Source: Acidobacteriota bacterium (GTDB taxonomy: Bacteria > Acidobacteriota > Terriglobia > Terriglobales > Acidobacteriaceae). Taken from it: a stretch of 64,000 nt of DNA. The stretch is taken from NCBI GenBank assembly GCA_018268755.1, contig JAFDVW010000019.1, positions 150,348 through 214,347 of the forward strand. The letters are read 5' to 3'. Within the stretch, counting starts at the first letter, position 1. Every line of letters begins with the position of its first letter. Positions 1-9,056 of the stretch are shown here, piece after piece. A program made the translations under genes and the position numbers. The notes beneath the pieces are model-generated. The model made no database searches and was not told where the DNA came from. It worked only from the letters and a program-made list of their open reading frames with translations.

Positions 1-807
1 CCTCTCCAGCTTCTTCCTCTCGGTGACGTCCTGTTTGATGGCCACAAAATGCGTGACTTCTCCGGATGCCGAGGCCACCGGAGTGACGGTCATCTCCACG
101 TCGTAAAGCGAGCCATCTTTCCGGCGATCTTTGAGCTCCCCGCGCCATACGGACCCCGCCTTGATGGTCGCCCAGAGCTGCTCGTACACCATGTGCCCCT
201 GCTCCCCGGATTTCAGGATTCGCGGACTTTGCCCGACACATTCTTCCGCCGTATATCCCGTGAGCTTGGTGAATCCCCGGTTCACCCAGAGAATCGTGCC
301 GTCGGTATCGGTGATCATGATGCCGTTATCGGCGGCCTCGAGCACGGCGGTGAGCAGGCGCACGTTCGACTCCGAAGCTTTGCGGTCGTCGATATCCACC
401 AGGATCCCGATTACTCGACTTGTACGGCCGGCGTCGTCCAGAAAGCCGCGCACTCGTAGCAAACACCAATGCAGGCTGCCATCTGGCCAGAGGACGCGAA
501 ATTCGCACTTGCAATCTGCTTTGCCGCGAGCCGAGCAGTTGATGGCGTCCCACACCTGCCTACGATCGCTGGGATGGATGGCATTGCTGAACGCGTCCAC
601 GTTGGCTTCCACGATGCTGGGCAAACCTAGCAGCTCTTTATACGTGTCCGTCCACATGTGCCTGTCCTGGAGCACGTCCCAATCCCAATAACCAATTTTG
701 GCCGCAACGAGGGCGAGGCGGGCCTCCTGGCCTAACTCCTGTTCTCTAGTTTTGCTATCACGCTTAGACGAGAAATATTGCAGTGCTTTGCTAGTGAATG
801 TGCTCAA
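1..807 (-). CDS. PAS/PAC sensor protein, 3' part cut by window edge
   Basis: The minus strand stays open from a TTG near 807 to the window edge (269 codons). The translation holds two PAS domains with PAC extensions. The first contains IGYWDWDVLQDRHMW and ends with ILVDIDDRK. The second contains DNGIMITDTDGTILWVNRGF and ends with VAIKQDVTERKKLER. PAS-PAC repeats that end in ERKKLER normally lead into a histidine kinase, a diguanylate cyclase or another PAS domain, but that part is outside the window, so the output function is unknown. The start is uncertain: the TTG at 807 has an AGGAG upstream at somewhat long spacing, and other in-frame TTG or GTG codons are possible. It is divergent from the PAS-Crp regulator at 1029, with about 220 bases between them. 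Confidence 0.8.
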   Translation of the reverse strand, partial: MSTFTSKALQYFSSKRDSKTREQELGQEARLALVAAKIGYWDWDVLQDRHMWTDTYKELLGLPSIVEANVDAFSNAIHPSDRRQVWDAINCSARGKADCKCEFRVLWPDGSLHWCLLRVRGFLDDAGRTSRVIGILVDIDDRKASESNVRLLTAVLEAADNGIMITDTDGTILWVNRGFTKLTGYTAEECVGQSPRILKSGEQGHMVYEQLWATIKAGSVWRGELKDRRKDGSLYDVEMTVTPVASASGEVTHFVAIKQDVTERKKLER

Positions 808-1012
808 GATCAGCTTCTCTCCTGACAACCGGGCAAGAACCGGGCAACAATCCCTTTAGTGTAGAAATTGGCACATGGCTTGTCGTTGGTGTCCGCCAAT
901 CACCCCTGCAGGAAGGGGAAAATATGTTTCCTGGCTTCCCCCCACCGTTCGGTGCTATGGTGGAGGTAAATTTGTATTGCCCAGAGAGTGGAATTCCGGC
1001 GCAAGACGGAAA

Positions 1013-1029
1013 TCGGAGGTAGACTCCGA
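1013..1029. promoter_or_regulatory. Inverted repeat covering the ribosome binding site of the PAS-Crp gene
   Basis: TCGGAG (1013-1018) and CTCCGA (1024-1029) are perfect 6-base arms around GTAGA. The GGAGG ribosome binding site of the downstream gene lies in the left arm, and the A of its ATG is the last base of the right arm. In RNA the hairpin would hide the ribosome binding site; in DNA it could be an operator. The same CGGAG-N5-CTCCG layout occurs at 10027-10041. Both roles are inference. Confidence 0.4.
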
Positions 1030-2300
1030 TGCGCAATCGGCCCGCTTTTCGTGAGGATGTTTCCCCCACCGCGATCGCTTCCTTTGGCGATTTTGTCGCT
1101 CCTGGCTTCTCCTGCGATTCTGAGCAAGTATTGACAGCGCTTGCCCAATCTCCCCGGCTCGGTTTCGGGATCATCGATCGCGATCTTCGCTTCCAGTTTG
1201 TGAACAAGGCGCTTGCCGCCATGCACGGAATGGAGCCGAAAGCGATGTTGGGCAAGACGTTGCGGCAATTACTGGGCACCGCAGCCGACCCCCTAGAGGC
1301 GGTGGCGCGACGAGTTTTTACCACAGGCCAGTTCCTGTCGGTCTGGCGCATAGCGGCCTGCCTGCCGCAAGGCCGGACAGTCCAGCTTCTGGACAACTTC
1401 CCGCTCAAGGGCGTCACCGGAGGCGTGCAACAGATCGCCGGCGTGATTCTGGACGTCTCAGGCGGGAGTGGCCTGGAAACACGGCTAGACCAAATCACAG
1501 CGCTGACCCCCAGCAAGAACAGCGCGATCGTGCATCATCATCCTGCCCTGCGTTTTGCTCTGTCGGTGGCCCTATTTCAGGGGCTGGAGAACAACCAGGC
1601 CGACATCGTACTCAGCGCCGCGCGATCACGCCAGGCGGTGTGCGGCGAATACCTGTGCCGGCAAGGAGAACGGTCCGACAAGTTGTATTTATTGAAAAAG
1701 GGACTGGTCAAGGTGGTCTCCAGCGCGGCCACCGGGCGAGAGGTATTGTTGCGTTGGGAGAGGCCCGGCGATGTATTCGGGCTGGGTACCTTTGCCCGAC
1801 GCCAGCTTTCGAATACCTGGAGCGCCCTGGCGGCCCAGCCGAGTGAAGTAATGGAGTGGGACCGGGCGGCCATCGAGCAGCTTTGTATGACCTGTCCTGG
1901 ATTTTGCCAAAACGCGGTTTGGATTGCGCTTCGCTGGGCCCACGAACTTCAAAACCGCGTGGAACAGATGGCTACGGAGCAGGTTGACCAGAGGCTGGCC
2001 CGCGTCATTACTGATTTTTCGGAACACGCTGTCTCTGGTGCGCAGGCCATTGAGCTGCATGTCTCAGACGAAGAGCTGGCGCAAATGGTGGGAACCACCA
2101 TATTCACGGTCAGCAAAGTGCTCAGCCGCTGGAAACGATTCGGCTACATTCAGAAGGGGCGCAAGCGGCTGTTGATCCTACAACCTCCCGCTCTATTGCA
2201 CATTGCCACGGGCGATATGCATCTTCCCGTCGAAATGCCACAGAGCATGTTCTCGCGGGGATCGGAACAATTGGCCACAAGCCGGAGCAAGGTGCAATAG
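1029..2300 (+). CDS. Crp/Fnr-family regulator with N-terminal PAS domain
   Basis: The 423-residue protein has three parts. Residues about 38-140 form a PAS domain (FGIIDRDLRFQFVNKALAAM). Residues about 175-300 form a cyclic-nucleotide-binding beta barrel (GEYLCRQGERSDKLYLLKKG, then RWERPGDVFGLGTF). The C-terminal part, about 320-390, is a Crp-type winged helix with recognition region DEELAQMVGTTIFTVSKVL. It is a transcription factor, probably sensing a small molecule or redox cue through PAS, the barrel, or both. No Fnr-type N-terminal cysteine cluster is visible. The ATG at 1029 follows GGAGG with 9-base spacing inside a hairpin. Crp proteins are usually near 220 residues; the extra length here is the PAS module. 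The ligand and target genes cannot be read from the sequence. Confidence 0.85.
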   Translation: MRNRPAFREDVSPTAIASFGDFVAPGFSCDSEQVLTALAQSPRLGFGIIDRDLRFQFVNKALAAMHGMEPKAMLGKTLRQLLGTAADPLEAVARRVFTTGQFLSVWRIAACLPQGRTVQLLDNFPLKGVTGGVQQIAGVILDVSGGSGLETRLDQITALTPSKNSAIVHHHPALRFALSVALFQGLENNQADIVLSAARSRQAVCGEYLCRQGERSDKLYLLKKGLVKVVSSAATGREVLLRWERPGDVFGLGTFARRQLSNTWSALAAQPSEVMEWDRAAIEQLCMTCPGFCQNAVWIALRWAHELQNRVEQMATEQVDQRLARVITDFSEHAVSGAQAIELHVSDEELAQMVGTTIFTVSKVLSRWKRFGYIQKGRKRLLILQPPALLHIATGDMHLPVEMPQSMFSRGSEQLATSRSKVQ

Positions 2301-2347
2301 CCCGTAGTCCGACTACCGCGCCAGCCCCGCGCATTCAACTTCGGCCC

Positions 2348-4312
2348 CTAGGGATGGATGTGGGCCGCCCATCCCCCGCCCGGGGCGAGTTGGATTTTAA
2401 AGCGCGACGCCTTGTTTACCGAAGTGGTCGACTTCTTATAGTCGCTCGCCATGTGGGCCGCATTGCTGCCGTCCTGATAAGCCTCCATGGTGAAGTTGCC
2501 GCCGGGTAAGAAAGAAAGATCTACCTTCAGGGTGCGAGGCATCCAGTCAGTCATGGCGCCGATGTACCAATCCTTGCCGCTGCGACGGGCCACCAATACA
2601 TAGTCGGCGATTTTGGCGTCGAGCACGCGGGTCTCATCCCATTCGGTGGGGACAGCGGCAAGGAACTGCATGCTCTCCGGCTCGCGCAGGTAGTTGGACG
2701 GGCTGTCAGCCAGCATCTGCAGCGGACTCTCATACACCACATACATGGCGAGTTGCTGGCAGCGGGTCCCCAGGCTCATGGGCCGCTCAAAGATGGCGCG
2801 GAAGTTTTCTTTGGAGGCATTCAGCATCGCGCCCGGGGTATAGTCCATCGGGCCCAGGAACATGCGGGTGAAGGGCAAGGTCACGCTGTGTTTCGGGTCG
2901 GTTTCGGCGCTCCATTTGTCCCACTCCATGCCGCGCACGCCCTCGGTGCTAATAAGGTTGGGCCAGGTGCGGGTCATGGTGGCGGGCTTCTGCGCACCGT
3001 GGAAGTCCACCAGCATGTGGCGTTTCGCCGCCTCACGGCTGACCCGGTAGTAATAATCCATGAGCAGCTGGTCGTCCCGCTGCATGAAGTCGACTTTGAT
3101 CCCCTTCACGCCCCACTTCGCGAACTGGTCGAGCGCGGGAATGAGTTGATCATCCAGCGTCTTCCACACCACCCAAAGGATGATGCCGACATTTTTCTGC
3201 CGGGCATAGGCCGCGAGTTCGTCCATGTTGATTTCGGGAACGACTTCGAGCACGTTGCCCAGCTTGTACCAGCCTTCATCCAGAATGATGTAAGGAATGC
3301 CATATTGGGCGGCGAAATCGATGTAGTACTTGTAGGTCGCGGTGTTGACCCCGGACTGGAAATCGACGCCGTAGACATTGGTCGCATTCCACCAGTCCCA
3401 GGCGACTTTGCCGGGTTTGATCCACGCAGTGTCTTCGAACTGCGCCGGACGCTGCAGCAACCAGACCAGCTGATTGGTCAACAGGTCGCCGTCGCGTTCG
3501 GCTACGCCGATCACGCGCCAGGGGAAGGTGCGCGCACCGGTGGTGGCGGCGATGTAATCGGCGGCCTGCACCACGTGCTCATCGCGGTCTTCGTGCAGCT
3601 CGACTTTCAGCGGATAGGGTGGAAAAGTGGCGGCCAACCCGGGGCCGCTGCTCCCCTTCAGCCATAGCCCGGGATAATCGGCGACATCGGATTCGGCGAG
3701 GGCCAGCTTGGCGCCGCCGCCAATATCGACCACCGCGGGCAGCGAAGCCAGAAAGGCGGGGGCAATTTCGCTCAGATGCTGCGGCAGATACTTGCGCTCG
3801 TTGTGGGAGAAGAAGCCTTCTTCCTGCGGATAGTAGACAACAAAATCGCGGCTGAAATTGAATTTGGCCTCTTCGCCATAGATCTTGACCTGCGCGGCCG
3901 TCAGCGAGGTCTCAAAGCGATAGGCGGCGCCTTCATTGTAGGCGCGGAAGACCACGGCATAGCCGCCGTCGAAGGTGAGGTTGAGCTCATTGTAATGATC
4001 GCGCACTTCGGCAAACTTTTGCCGCACAACCGGCTTCACGATCTGATCATTCACGCGTTCTTGCGCGTGGAGGACTTTCGGGGCTTCCCCCAGCACTTTG
4101 TGGTCTACATTGAGGGCGAGAGTGGAATTTTGTAGTACCAGCTGGCCCTTGTAGACCAGGTCATAGCGTAACTGTGGGGTGGTGCGAATGCGGACTTCCA
4201 CGCGGTTGTCGGGGGACTTCAAGTCGTAGCTCGATTGCGCCACAGCGATTCCCGAAGCCAGCACGGAAAGTCCTAAAGCCAAAACTACCTGCAGAGTATG
4301 ATTCCTGAACAT
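2348..4312 (-). CDS. GH97-family glycoside hydrolase (alpha-glucosidase/alpha-galactosidase type), secreted
   Basis: The 654-residue protein begins with a clear Sec signal peptide (about residues 1-26, ending SGIAVAQ). It is followed by the N-terminal beta-sandwich of GH97 (SPDNRVEVRIRTTPQLRYDL), a TIM-barrel catalytic domain (WDWWNATNVYGVDF, YIILDEGWYKL, GIKVDFMQRDDQ, NLISTEGVRGMEWDKW) and a C-terminal beta domain. Full length is normal for the family. Members hydrolyse alpha-linked glucose or galactose oligosaccharides in the periplasm; some are inverting and others retaining enzymes, and I cannot assign which this is. The Oar-type receptor just upstream on the same strand (4480-8094) could take up an oligosaccharide, but the 167-base gap and lack of a SusD partner leave that open. 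Confidence 0.9.
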   Translation of the reverse strand: MFRNHTLQVVLALGLSVLASGIAVAQSSYDLKSPDNRVEVRIRTTPQLRYDLVYKGQLVLQNSTLALNVDHKVLGEAPKVLHAQERVNDQIVKPVVRQKFAEVRDHYNELNLTFDGGYAVVFRAYNEGAAYRFETSLTAAQVKIYGEEAKFNFSRDFVVYYPQEEGFFSHNERKYLPQHLSEIAPAFLASLPAVVDIGGGAKLALAESDVADYPGLWLKGSSGPGLAATFPPYPLKVELHEDRDEHVVQAADYIAATTGARTFPWRVIGVAERDGDLLTNQLVWLLQRPAQFEDTAWIKPGKVAWDWWNATNVYGVDFQSGVNTATYKYYIDFAAQYGIPYIILDEGWYKLGNVLEVVPEINMDELAAYARQKNVGIILWVVWKTLDDQLIPALDQFAKWGVKGIKVDFMQRDDQLLMDYYYRVSREAAKRHMLVDFHGAQKPATMTRTWPNLISTEGVRGMEWDKWSAETDPKHSVTLPFTRMFLGPMDYTPGAMLNASKENFRAIFERPMSLGTRCQQLAMYVVYESPLQMLADSPSNYLREPESMQFLAAVPTEWDETRVLDAKIADYVLVARRSGKDWYIGAMTDWMPRTLKVDLSFLPGGNFTMEAYQDGSNAAHMASDYKKSTTSVNKASRFKIQLAPGGGWAAHIHP

Positions 4313-4479
4313 TCTTATGCCATCGCTTTCGACGGGATGACCAGCAAGAAATGGAATGTATCAGAAATCGCCGCCGAGGGGCGATTTTTTGCGGCGGGGA
4401 CTGGCAGGCGGCGGACGAAGCCCCGCTCGCACAAGGAGAGCGAAATCGCCGCCGCCGTTTAGTCGGACTCCTGGTCAAC

Positions 4480-7400
4480 TCAAAATTCGAAACGCAAGGC
4501 AAACTGCCCGCTGCGCGGGTTGTCGGTCACACTGAAGATCTGGCCAAAATCACTGGACCCGATCGAGGAGCGGCTTCCCGAACAGCCGTTGATGTAGTAC
4601 TCGTGGCGATTGAATATGTTGTAGAACTCGGCGCGGAAGGAAAGTTTATAGCGCCCCTCCGCCCCAATGGGGAAATACTTCAGCAAGCTGGCCTGCTCGT
4701 TGCTACTGCCCGGACAACGTAATTCGCCGTTGGTCGCCGGGCCCCTGCCCAGCTGGCCACTGGGAGGATTGCTGGCCACACTGGTTGGCATGTAGAAGTT
4801 GCTGGCGGGAATGGGGTCCCCCGAATTCACATAGACAAACTTCCCCGGGTCGGACGGACCATGGTAGCCGGCCAGATCGTAGTTGGGATAGATGTTTCCC
4901 CACTGCGGCCAATAAGGGTTCGACGCTCCCACCTGGAAGGGTTGGCCGGTGTGGTAACTGAGAATCCAGGTCATATTCCAGCCCCCCAGAACTCCATTAA
5001 CCCAGCGGTTCTGGTTGGCCAGCCAGCGGCGGCCTTTGCCGAAGGGCAACTCATAGCCCACGTAGCCCTTCACGATGTGGGTGAGATCGTAGCCGGTCAG
5101 GTTGTGGGCGGACTCTCCAATATTGCTGAAATCCTGCACGCCCGTGTAGTAGCCGTTGTTCTCCTGCTGAGCCGAGAACGAATTCCCTTCCTGGCGCGAC
5201 CAGGTATAGCTCATATCCATGGTCAGACCAGCCCCGGTACGCTTTACCACGTTCACCACAAAGGAATCGTAGTAAGACTGACCGAGGGGAAGGCCGACGT
5301 AGAGAAGATTGGGATAGTACCAATAGTTGGCTTCGGCCTGGGCAAGCTGCGGAAAGGGTGCGATGGCCGCCAGCACCGGGCCATAGAAGCCGGGGTAAGG
5401 ATAGGGCACGCCATAAGCGTCCGCGTCCGCTTGACTGTATATATAAGGATACCAGCCACCCAGTCCGGGGATATCCTGCGCCAGCTGCAGGAACTTGGAG
5501 GTTGGTCCCTCGTTCCAGGCCAGAGCGGTATCGGTCAGGCGATGGCCGCGATTCGCGATATAGGAGCCTTCCACCCGCATGGTCGGCGTCAACTCATACT
5601 GCACCCCGAAGTTGAAGGCATCGCTGTACCCCACTCGCAAAGAACGCGGATCCACCGAAGTGAGCGGGAAAAGAGTGGTGGGATCCACGTTCTTGTTTCC
5701 CGGCGCGAAGACGCCGGGATAACCGGCATCCCAGCTGAAAGGTTCCGTAGTCTGGTTGGTGCCCTTGAATCCGGGCGCGAACCCATTGGGGACGCCATTG
5801 AAGAAGGCGATGCCGGCGGGCATGTAGATCAGGCTGAAGGCGCCGCGAAACACCGTCTTCTTCCAGGGAGAGTAAGCAAATCCGACTTGCGGTCCGAAAT
5901 TGCTCAGCGGCCGCTCTTTTTCGAAGCTGTCACTGCCATTCTTGGCGAAGACCAAAGCCCCGGGAATTCCGTAATTGGGATCAATCGCCTGCAGGTCGAA
6001 ATTCGCCCAGTGGCCGTATTTCTCGTGAAAGGCGAAATTATAGTCCCAGCGAAGCCCCAGACTTAACGTGAGTTTGGGAGTGACTTTGTAGCTGTCCTGG
6101 GCAAACAGAGACATGGTCTTACGGCGTCCGTAGAGGTTGAAGGCCGTAGTTTGCGAACCGCTGTTCACGTCGCCCAGCAGGAAGCTGGCAAATCCCCAGC
6201 CCACATAGCTGTTATAGGGCTGGCTGGGGGCGCCGGTGGCGCTGTTCAGGAATGAGAAGGAAAGCGCTCCCGACCCGCTGCGACTGTTGAGCTGGCGGGC
6301 CAGAAAATCGCCGCCGAAGGATAGGTTGTGTTTGCCCTTGACCCAGGTGACAGTGTCGCCGGTACGAATAGTAGCGCCGGCAAAATTGCCCTGAAAAGTG
6401 TTGCCAATGTAAGTTTCGCTGAAGGAGTTCTGCCCGCTTTCGGCGTCGCCAAACGAAATCAGCGGGAAATTGCCGGCCCCGGTGTTGCCGAAGCCAAGCT
6501 GCTCCGCCCAGTTTCCTCCCGAAGCGGGCAAGTCCCCCTGCCAGTCATAGTTATAGGTGAAGTTAAGAACGTTCAGCAGGGTGGCAGAAAAGGTGTGGGA
6601 TTCACTGACCCGCCACTGGTGGGAGCGGAAGAAATTGAGGCGCGCGGCCGACAATGGCCCGCCGTCCTCCGTGCCCGCTTGCCAGAGGCCGCCGCTATCC
6701 ACCAGGGTGCGGGGCTTGTGGTTATAAACCCAGGACCCCGACAGCCGGTCTTGTTCGCGCAACACGTGGTCGAGCTTGATGACCACGGAATTGGGCGTCT
6801 GGGCGGGAGAGTTGCTGATCAGGCCGCGGGAGTTGGCCTGCAGTCCGCCGAATTGCGGCGCGTAGGAACTCTTAAAGATATCGACGATCTTCTGCGATAC
6901 CGTACTGAACCGCCCGGTGGGAATGACGTTGCCGGTGAACTGGTTACCGGTCACCGGATCAAAGATCATTCCTTCCCTTGCATTGAGGGTATTGCCGCCG
7001 TTGTCCTGCACCGTGAAGGGGGTGCCGCCCACATCGGCGCAGGGCCCAACCCCATTTTCCCCGCCATCACACAGGTCGCGGCCCAGCAGGGCGCTGAAAT
7101 CGCCGTTCAGAAAATCCGCCGTGGGTACATTGTTCCCCGCTCCCGCCAGGCGAAAGTCAGTCTGGGTGTAACGCTCGAAGGTGCCAAAGAAGAATGTCTT
7201 GTTCTTGATGATGGGGCCGCCCAGGCTGAAGCCATAGTCCCAGGCCCGCTTTCTCTCCCGGCGCAGTCCGAGAGCATTGTTGGTCCAGGTATTGGCGTTG
7301 AACAGCTCGTTCACGCCATAGACGAAAGTCGAACCGTGCAGCTGGTTGGTGCCGGACTTCAAGTTGAACGACATGACCCCGCCGCCGGTGATGCTGCTCT

Positions 7401-8094
7401 GCGCATCCAGACCGCTGGTTTGCGCCTGCAGCTCCTGCACCGCTTCCATGGCGGGACCGTTCTGCATGGAATTGCCCTGCACCGCGGCGGTGGCCGAAGT
7501 ACCGTCGATGGTGTAGTCCTTGGTGAACCATTGCCCGCCGTTGATCACAGCGCCATAGGGACTGCTGATCGGAGAATATCCCGGGGTAATGGCCACCGCG
7601 AAGTTTTCCACGAAGCGGCCGCCACCATAAATGCTGAGCGGCAGGTCGGTTACCACGTTGCCGTTCAGGTTGGTGCCGACGCTGGGCCGCTCCAGGTCAA
7701 GCACAGGCGCGTCGGCGGTCACGGTCAGGGACTCCACCTGCGCGCCTACGATCAGATGAGCGTCAATGCGGGCCACCTGGGTAGATTCCAGAGTGACGGA
7801 CGCATTGGTTTGCGTCTTAAACCCTTCCTTCCGGAACTCGACCGAATAACGGCCGGGAAAAAGGTTTGGTGCCACATAGATTCCGTCCCCGTTGGAGACG
7901 GTCTTGACCGACACATTGGTATCGAGATTGGTCACCGTGACATCGGCATCGGGGACTACGGCGCCGGCGGCGTCCGTGACCGTGCCCGTGATGGTGGCCC
8001 GGTTGGCCTGCGCGCTCAGGACCGCAGCGAGGAGAAGCAAGAGGCCCAGGATGGCCAGTACTCGAAAGCAAACCGCCCGCTTGGTTTTCCGCAT
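4480..8094 (-). CDS. Oar-type TonB-dependent outer membrane receptor
   Basis: The 1204-residue protein has a signal peptide (residues about 1-30, ending AAVLSAQA) and a carboxypeptidase-regulatory-like Ig fold at about 33-115 (ATITGTVTDAAGAVVPDADV, GDGIYVAPNLFPGRYSVEFR). A plug domain (VVTDLPLSIYGGGRFVENF) and a long C-terminal barrel follow, ending in an aromatic residue (QFALRFEF) as expected for outer membrane proteins. This CarboxypepD_reg plus plug plus large barrel layout is the Oar-like class that is greatly expanded in Acidobacteriota, where substrates are mostly unknown and often assumed to be polysaccharides. The neighbouring GH97 hydrolase fits a glycan role, but this is inference. 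A second Oar-type receptor in this window (44903-48130) belongs to the lasso locus. Confidence 0.9.
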   Translation of the reverse strand: MRKTKRAVCFRVLAILGLLLLLAAVLSAQANRATITGTVTDAAGAVVPDADVTVTNLDTNVSVKTVSNGDGIYVAPNLFPGRYSVEFRKEGFKTQTNASVTLESTQVARIDAHLIVGAQVESLTVTADAPVLDLERPSVGTNLNGNVVTDLPLSIYGGGRFVENFAVAITPGYSPISSPYGAVINGGQWFTKDYTIDGTSATAAVQGNSMQNGPAMEAVQELQAQTSGLDAQSSITGGGVMSFNLKSGTNQLHGSTFVYGVNELFNANTWTNNALGLRRERKRAWDYGFSLGGPIIKNKTFFFGTFERYTQTDFRLAGAGNNVPTADFLNGDFSALLGRDLCDGGENGVGPCADVGGTPFTVQDNGGNTLNAREGMIFDPVTGNQFTGNVIPTGRFSTVSQKIVDIFKSSYAPQFGGLQANSRGLISNSPAQTPNSVVIKLDHVLREQDRLSGSWVYNHKPRTLVDSGGLWQAGTEDGGPLSAARLNFFRSHQWRVSESHTFSATLLNVLNFTYNYDWQGDLPASGGNWAEQLGFGNTGAGNFPLISFGDAESGQNSFSETYIGNTFQGNFAGATIRTGDTVTWVKGKHNLSFGGDFLARQLNSRSGSGALSFSFLNSATGAPSQPYNSYVGWGFASFLLGDVNSGSQTTAFNLYGRRKTMSLFAQDSYKVTPKLTLSLGLRWDYNFAFHEKYGHWANFDLQAIDPNYGIPGALVFAKNGSDSFEKERPLSNFGPQVGFAYSPWKKTVFRGAFSLIYMPAGIAFFNGVPNGFAPGFKGTNQTTEPFSWDAGYPGVFAPGNKNVDPTTLFPLTSVDPRSLRVGYSDAFNFGVQYELTPTMRVEGSYIANRGHRLTDTALAWNEGPTSKFLQLAQDIPGLGGWYPYIYSQADADAYGVPYPYPGFYGPVLAAIAPFPQLAQAEANYWYYPNLLYVGLPLGQSYYDSFVVNVVKRTGAGLTMDMSYTWSRQEGNSFSAQQENNGYYTGVQDFSNIGESAHNLTGYDLTHIVKGYVGYELPFGKGRRWLANQNRWVNGVLGGWNMTWILSYHTGQPFQVGASNPYWPQWGNIYPNYDLAGYHGPSDPGKFVYVNSGDPIPASNFYMPTSVASNPPSGQLGRGPATNGELRCPGSSNEQASLLKYFPIGAEGRYKLSFRAEFYNIFNRHEYYINGCSGSRSSIGSSDFGQIFSVTDNPRSGQFALRFEF

Positions 8095-8342
8095 TTTTTG
8101 ACTCCCTCAGATTTATGCCGCGAATCAAAAAGACCGGCACGCCATCATCGGGCCATGCGGTAGGCAGGAAACGAAGCCGTGCCGGCGTCAGCTTTGCAGC
8201 GACCTGCGGCTGCAACAAACACCGGCACGCGATTCGAACAACAGGGGCAAAGCCACGACGTTGGAACGTGTCTGCACAGATAAGACCGTGGCCATGCTAC
8301 CTGCGCGCCCGGGCAATTGCCTGTGTTTTTGGTCACATCCTA

Positions 8343-8360
8343 TAGTGAATCTCGTCACTA
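8343..8360. promoter_or_regulatory. Palindrome in the 410-base gap upstream of the Oar receptor gene
   Basis: TAGTGA (8343-8348) and TCACTA (8355-8360) are perfect 6-base arms around ATCTCG, about 250 bases upstream of the receptor start on the minus strand. It could be an operator. The rest of 8095-8504 shows no convincing gene; the open frames there lack ribosome binding sites and look like chance frames. Confidence 0.25.
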
Positions 8361-8504
8361 CGGGATCCATTGCGGGACTTCCCTGAACGGAAATGCGAAC
8401 CCGGAATTTTTTGCCCAGATGGCGTGAACGAGCTGCGGGTAGATGGCAGTAAGCTGCCTCTCCAGCAGTGGGCAGGAATGCCACTGCTGGGAGGGATGAG
8501 GGAT

Positions 8505-9056
8505 TTACTGCACAGACAGGGTCTTTGCAGCGACGGCGATAGGGGTAACGACGGGCGGTTCCTTTTTCTCTCCTGGCATGGGCGGGACCGCGCCCAGGCG
8601 TTCCAACTGGGCCCGCTCCAAAGCGGCATCCACAAATTCACAGAGAAATGCCGTGGGGCTGACGCCTCCTGCCGGAGTCGCGGGCAGATCCACGGTGGCG
8701 CGCAACTCGGCTTCATTCTTCACACCGGCTGTCAGCGGCTGGCGCACCGGCTTGGCGCCAATGAATTCGTCCACCACAAACTGCCCGTGGCCGGTCATGG
8801 AAGGTGCTGCATTCACCGCTACAATCCACTTCCCTTCCTTGGGATTGCGCACCGTAATCGTACCTGCGGGTAGAGACTTTTCTGCGGAGCGGGCGGCGGA
8901 ATGGAACAAGGCAGGGAGACAAAAAAGAAGGCAGGCGCACTGGGAGATTCCGGTGACGCCTGCTCCATTCCGGACAGGGGTTCGAGGAACGCGCGGGCCA
9001 GACTTAGAAAGTCTCGCCCACCATTTCTTCACTCTTGCGCCACAAGGCTTCGGCAT
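8505..9056 (-). CDS. Hypothetical protein, possibly secreted or a remnant
   Basis: An open frame of up to 183 codons. The first 35 or so residues overlap the 3' end of the frameshifted dehydrogenase and are probably not translated. A hydrophobic stretch (CLLFCLPALFHSAARSAE) could be a signal peptide. After it comes a sequence that looks like folded protein (TITVRNPKEGKWIVAVNAAP, TGHGQFVVDEFIGAKP), ending in a Pro- and Ala-rich tail. I recognise no family. No good ATG with a ribosome binding site precedes the hydrophobic segment, so this may be the C-terminal remnant of a larger gene. The start is undefined. Confidence 0.35.
   Translation of the reverse strand: MPKPCGARVKKWWARLSKSGPRVPRTPVRNGAGVTGISQCACLLFCLPALFHSAARSAEKSLPAGTITVRNPKEGKWIVAVNAAPSMTGHGQFVVDEFIGAKPVRQPLTAGVKNEAELRATVDLPATPAGGVSPTAFLCEFVDAALERAQLERLGAVPPMPGEKKEPPVVTPIAVAAKTLSVQ

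Noticed and set aside
2753..3667. 304-codon plus-strand open frame opposite the GH97 gene
   Set aside because: Shadow of a clear GH97 coding frame; repetitive His/Asp/Val composition typical of antisense frames.
4861..6066. 401-codon plus-strand open frame opposite the Oar receptor
   Set aside because: Antisense shadow, no domain and no ribosome binding site.
6328..8163. 611-codon plus-strand open frame opposite the Oar receptor
   Set aside because: The minus-strand receptor has a signal peptide, family domains and a normal end; the opposite frame is a G+C-bias shadow without a recognisable domain.
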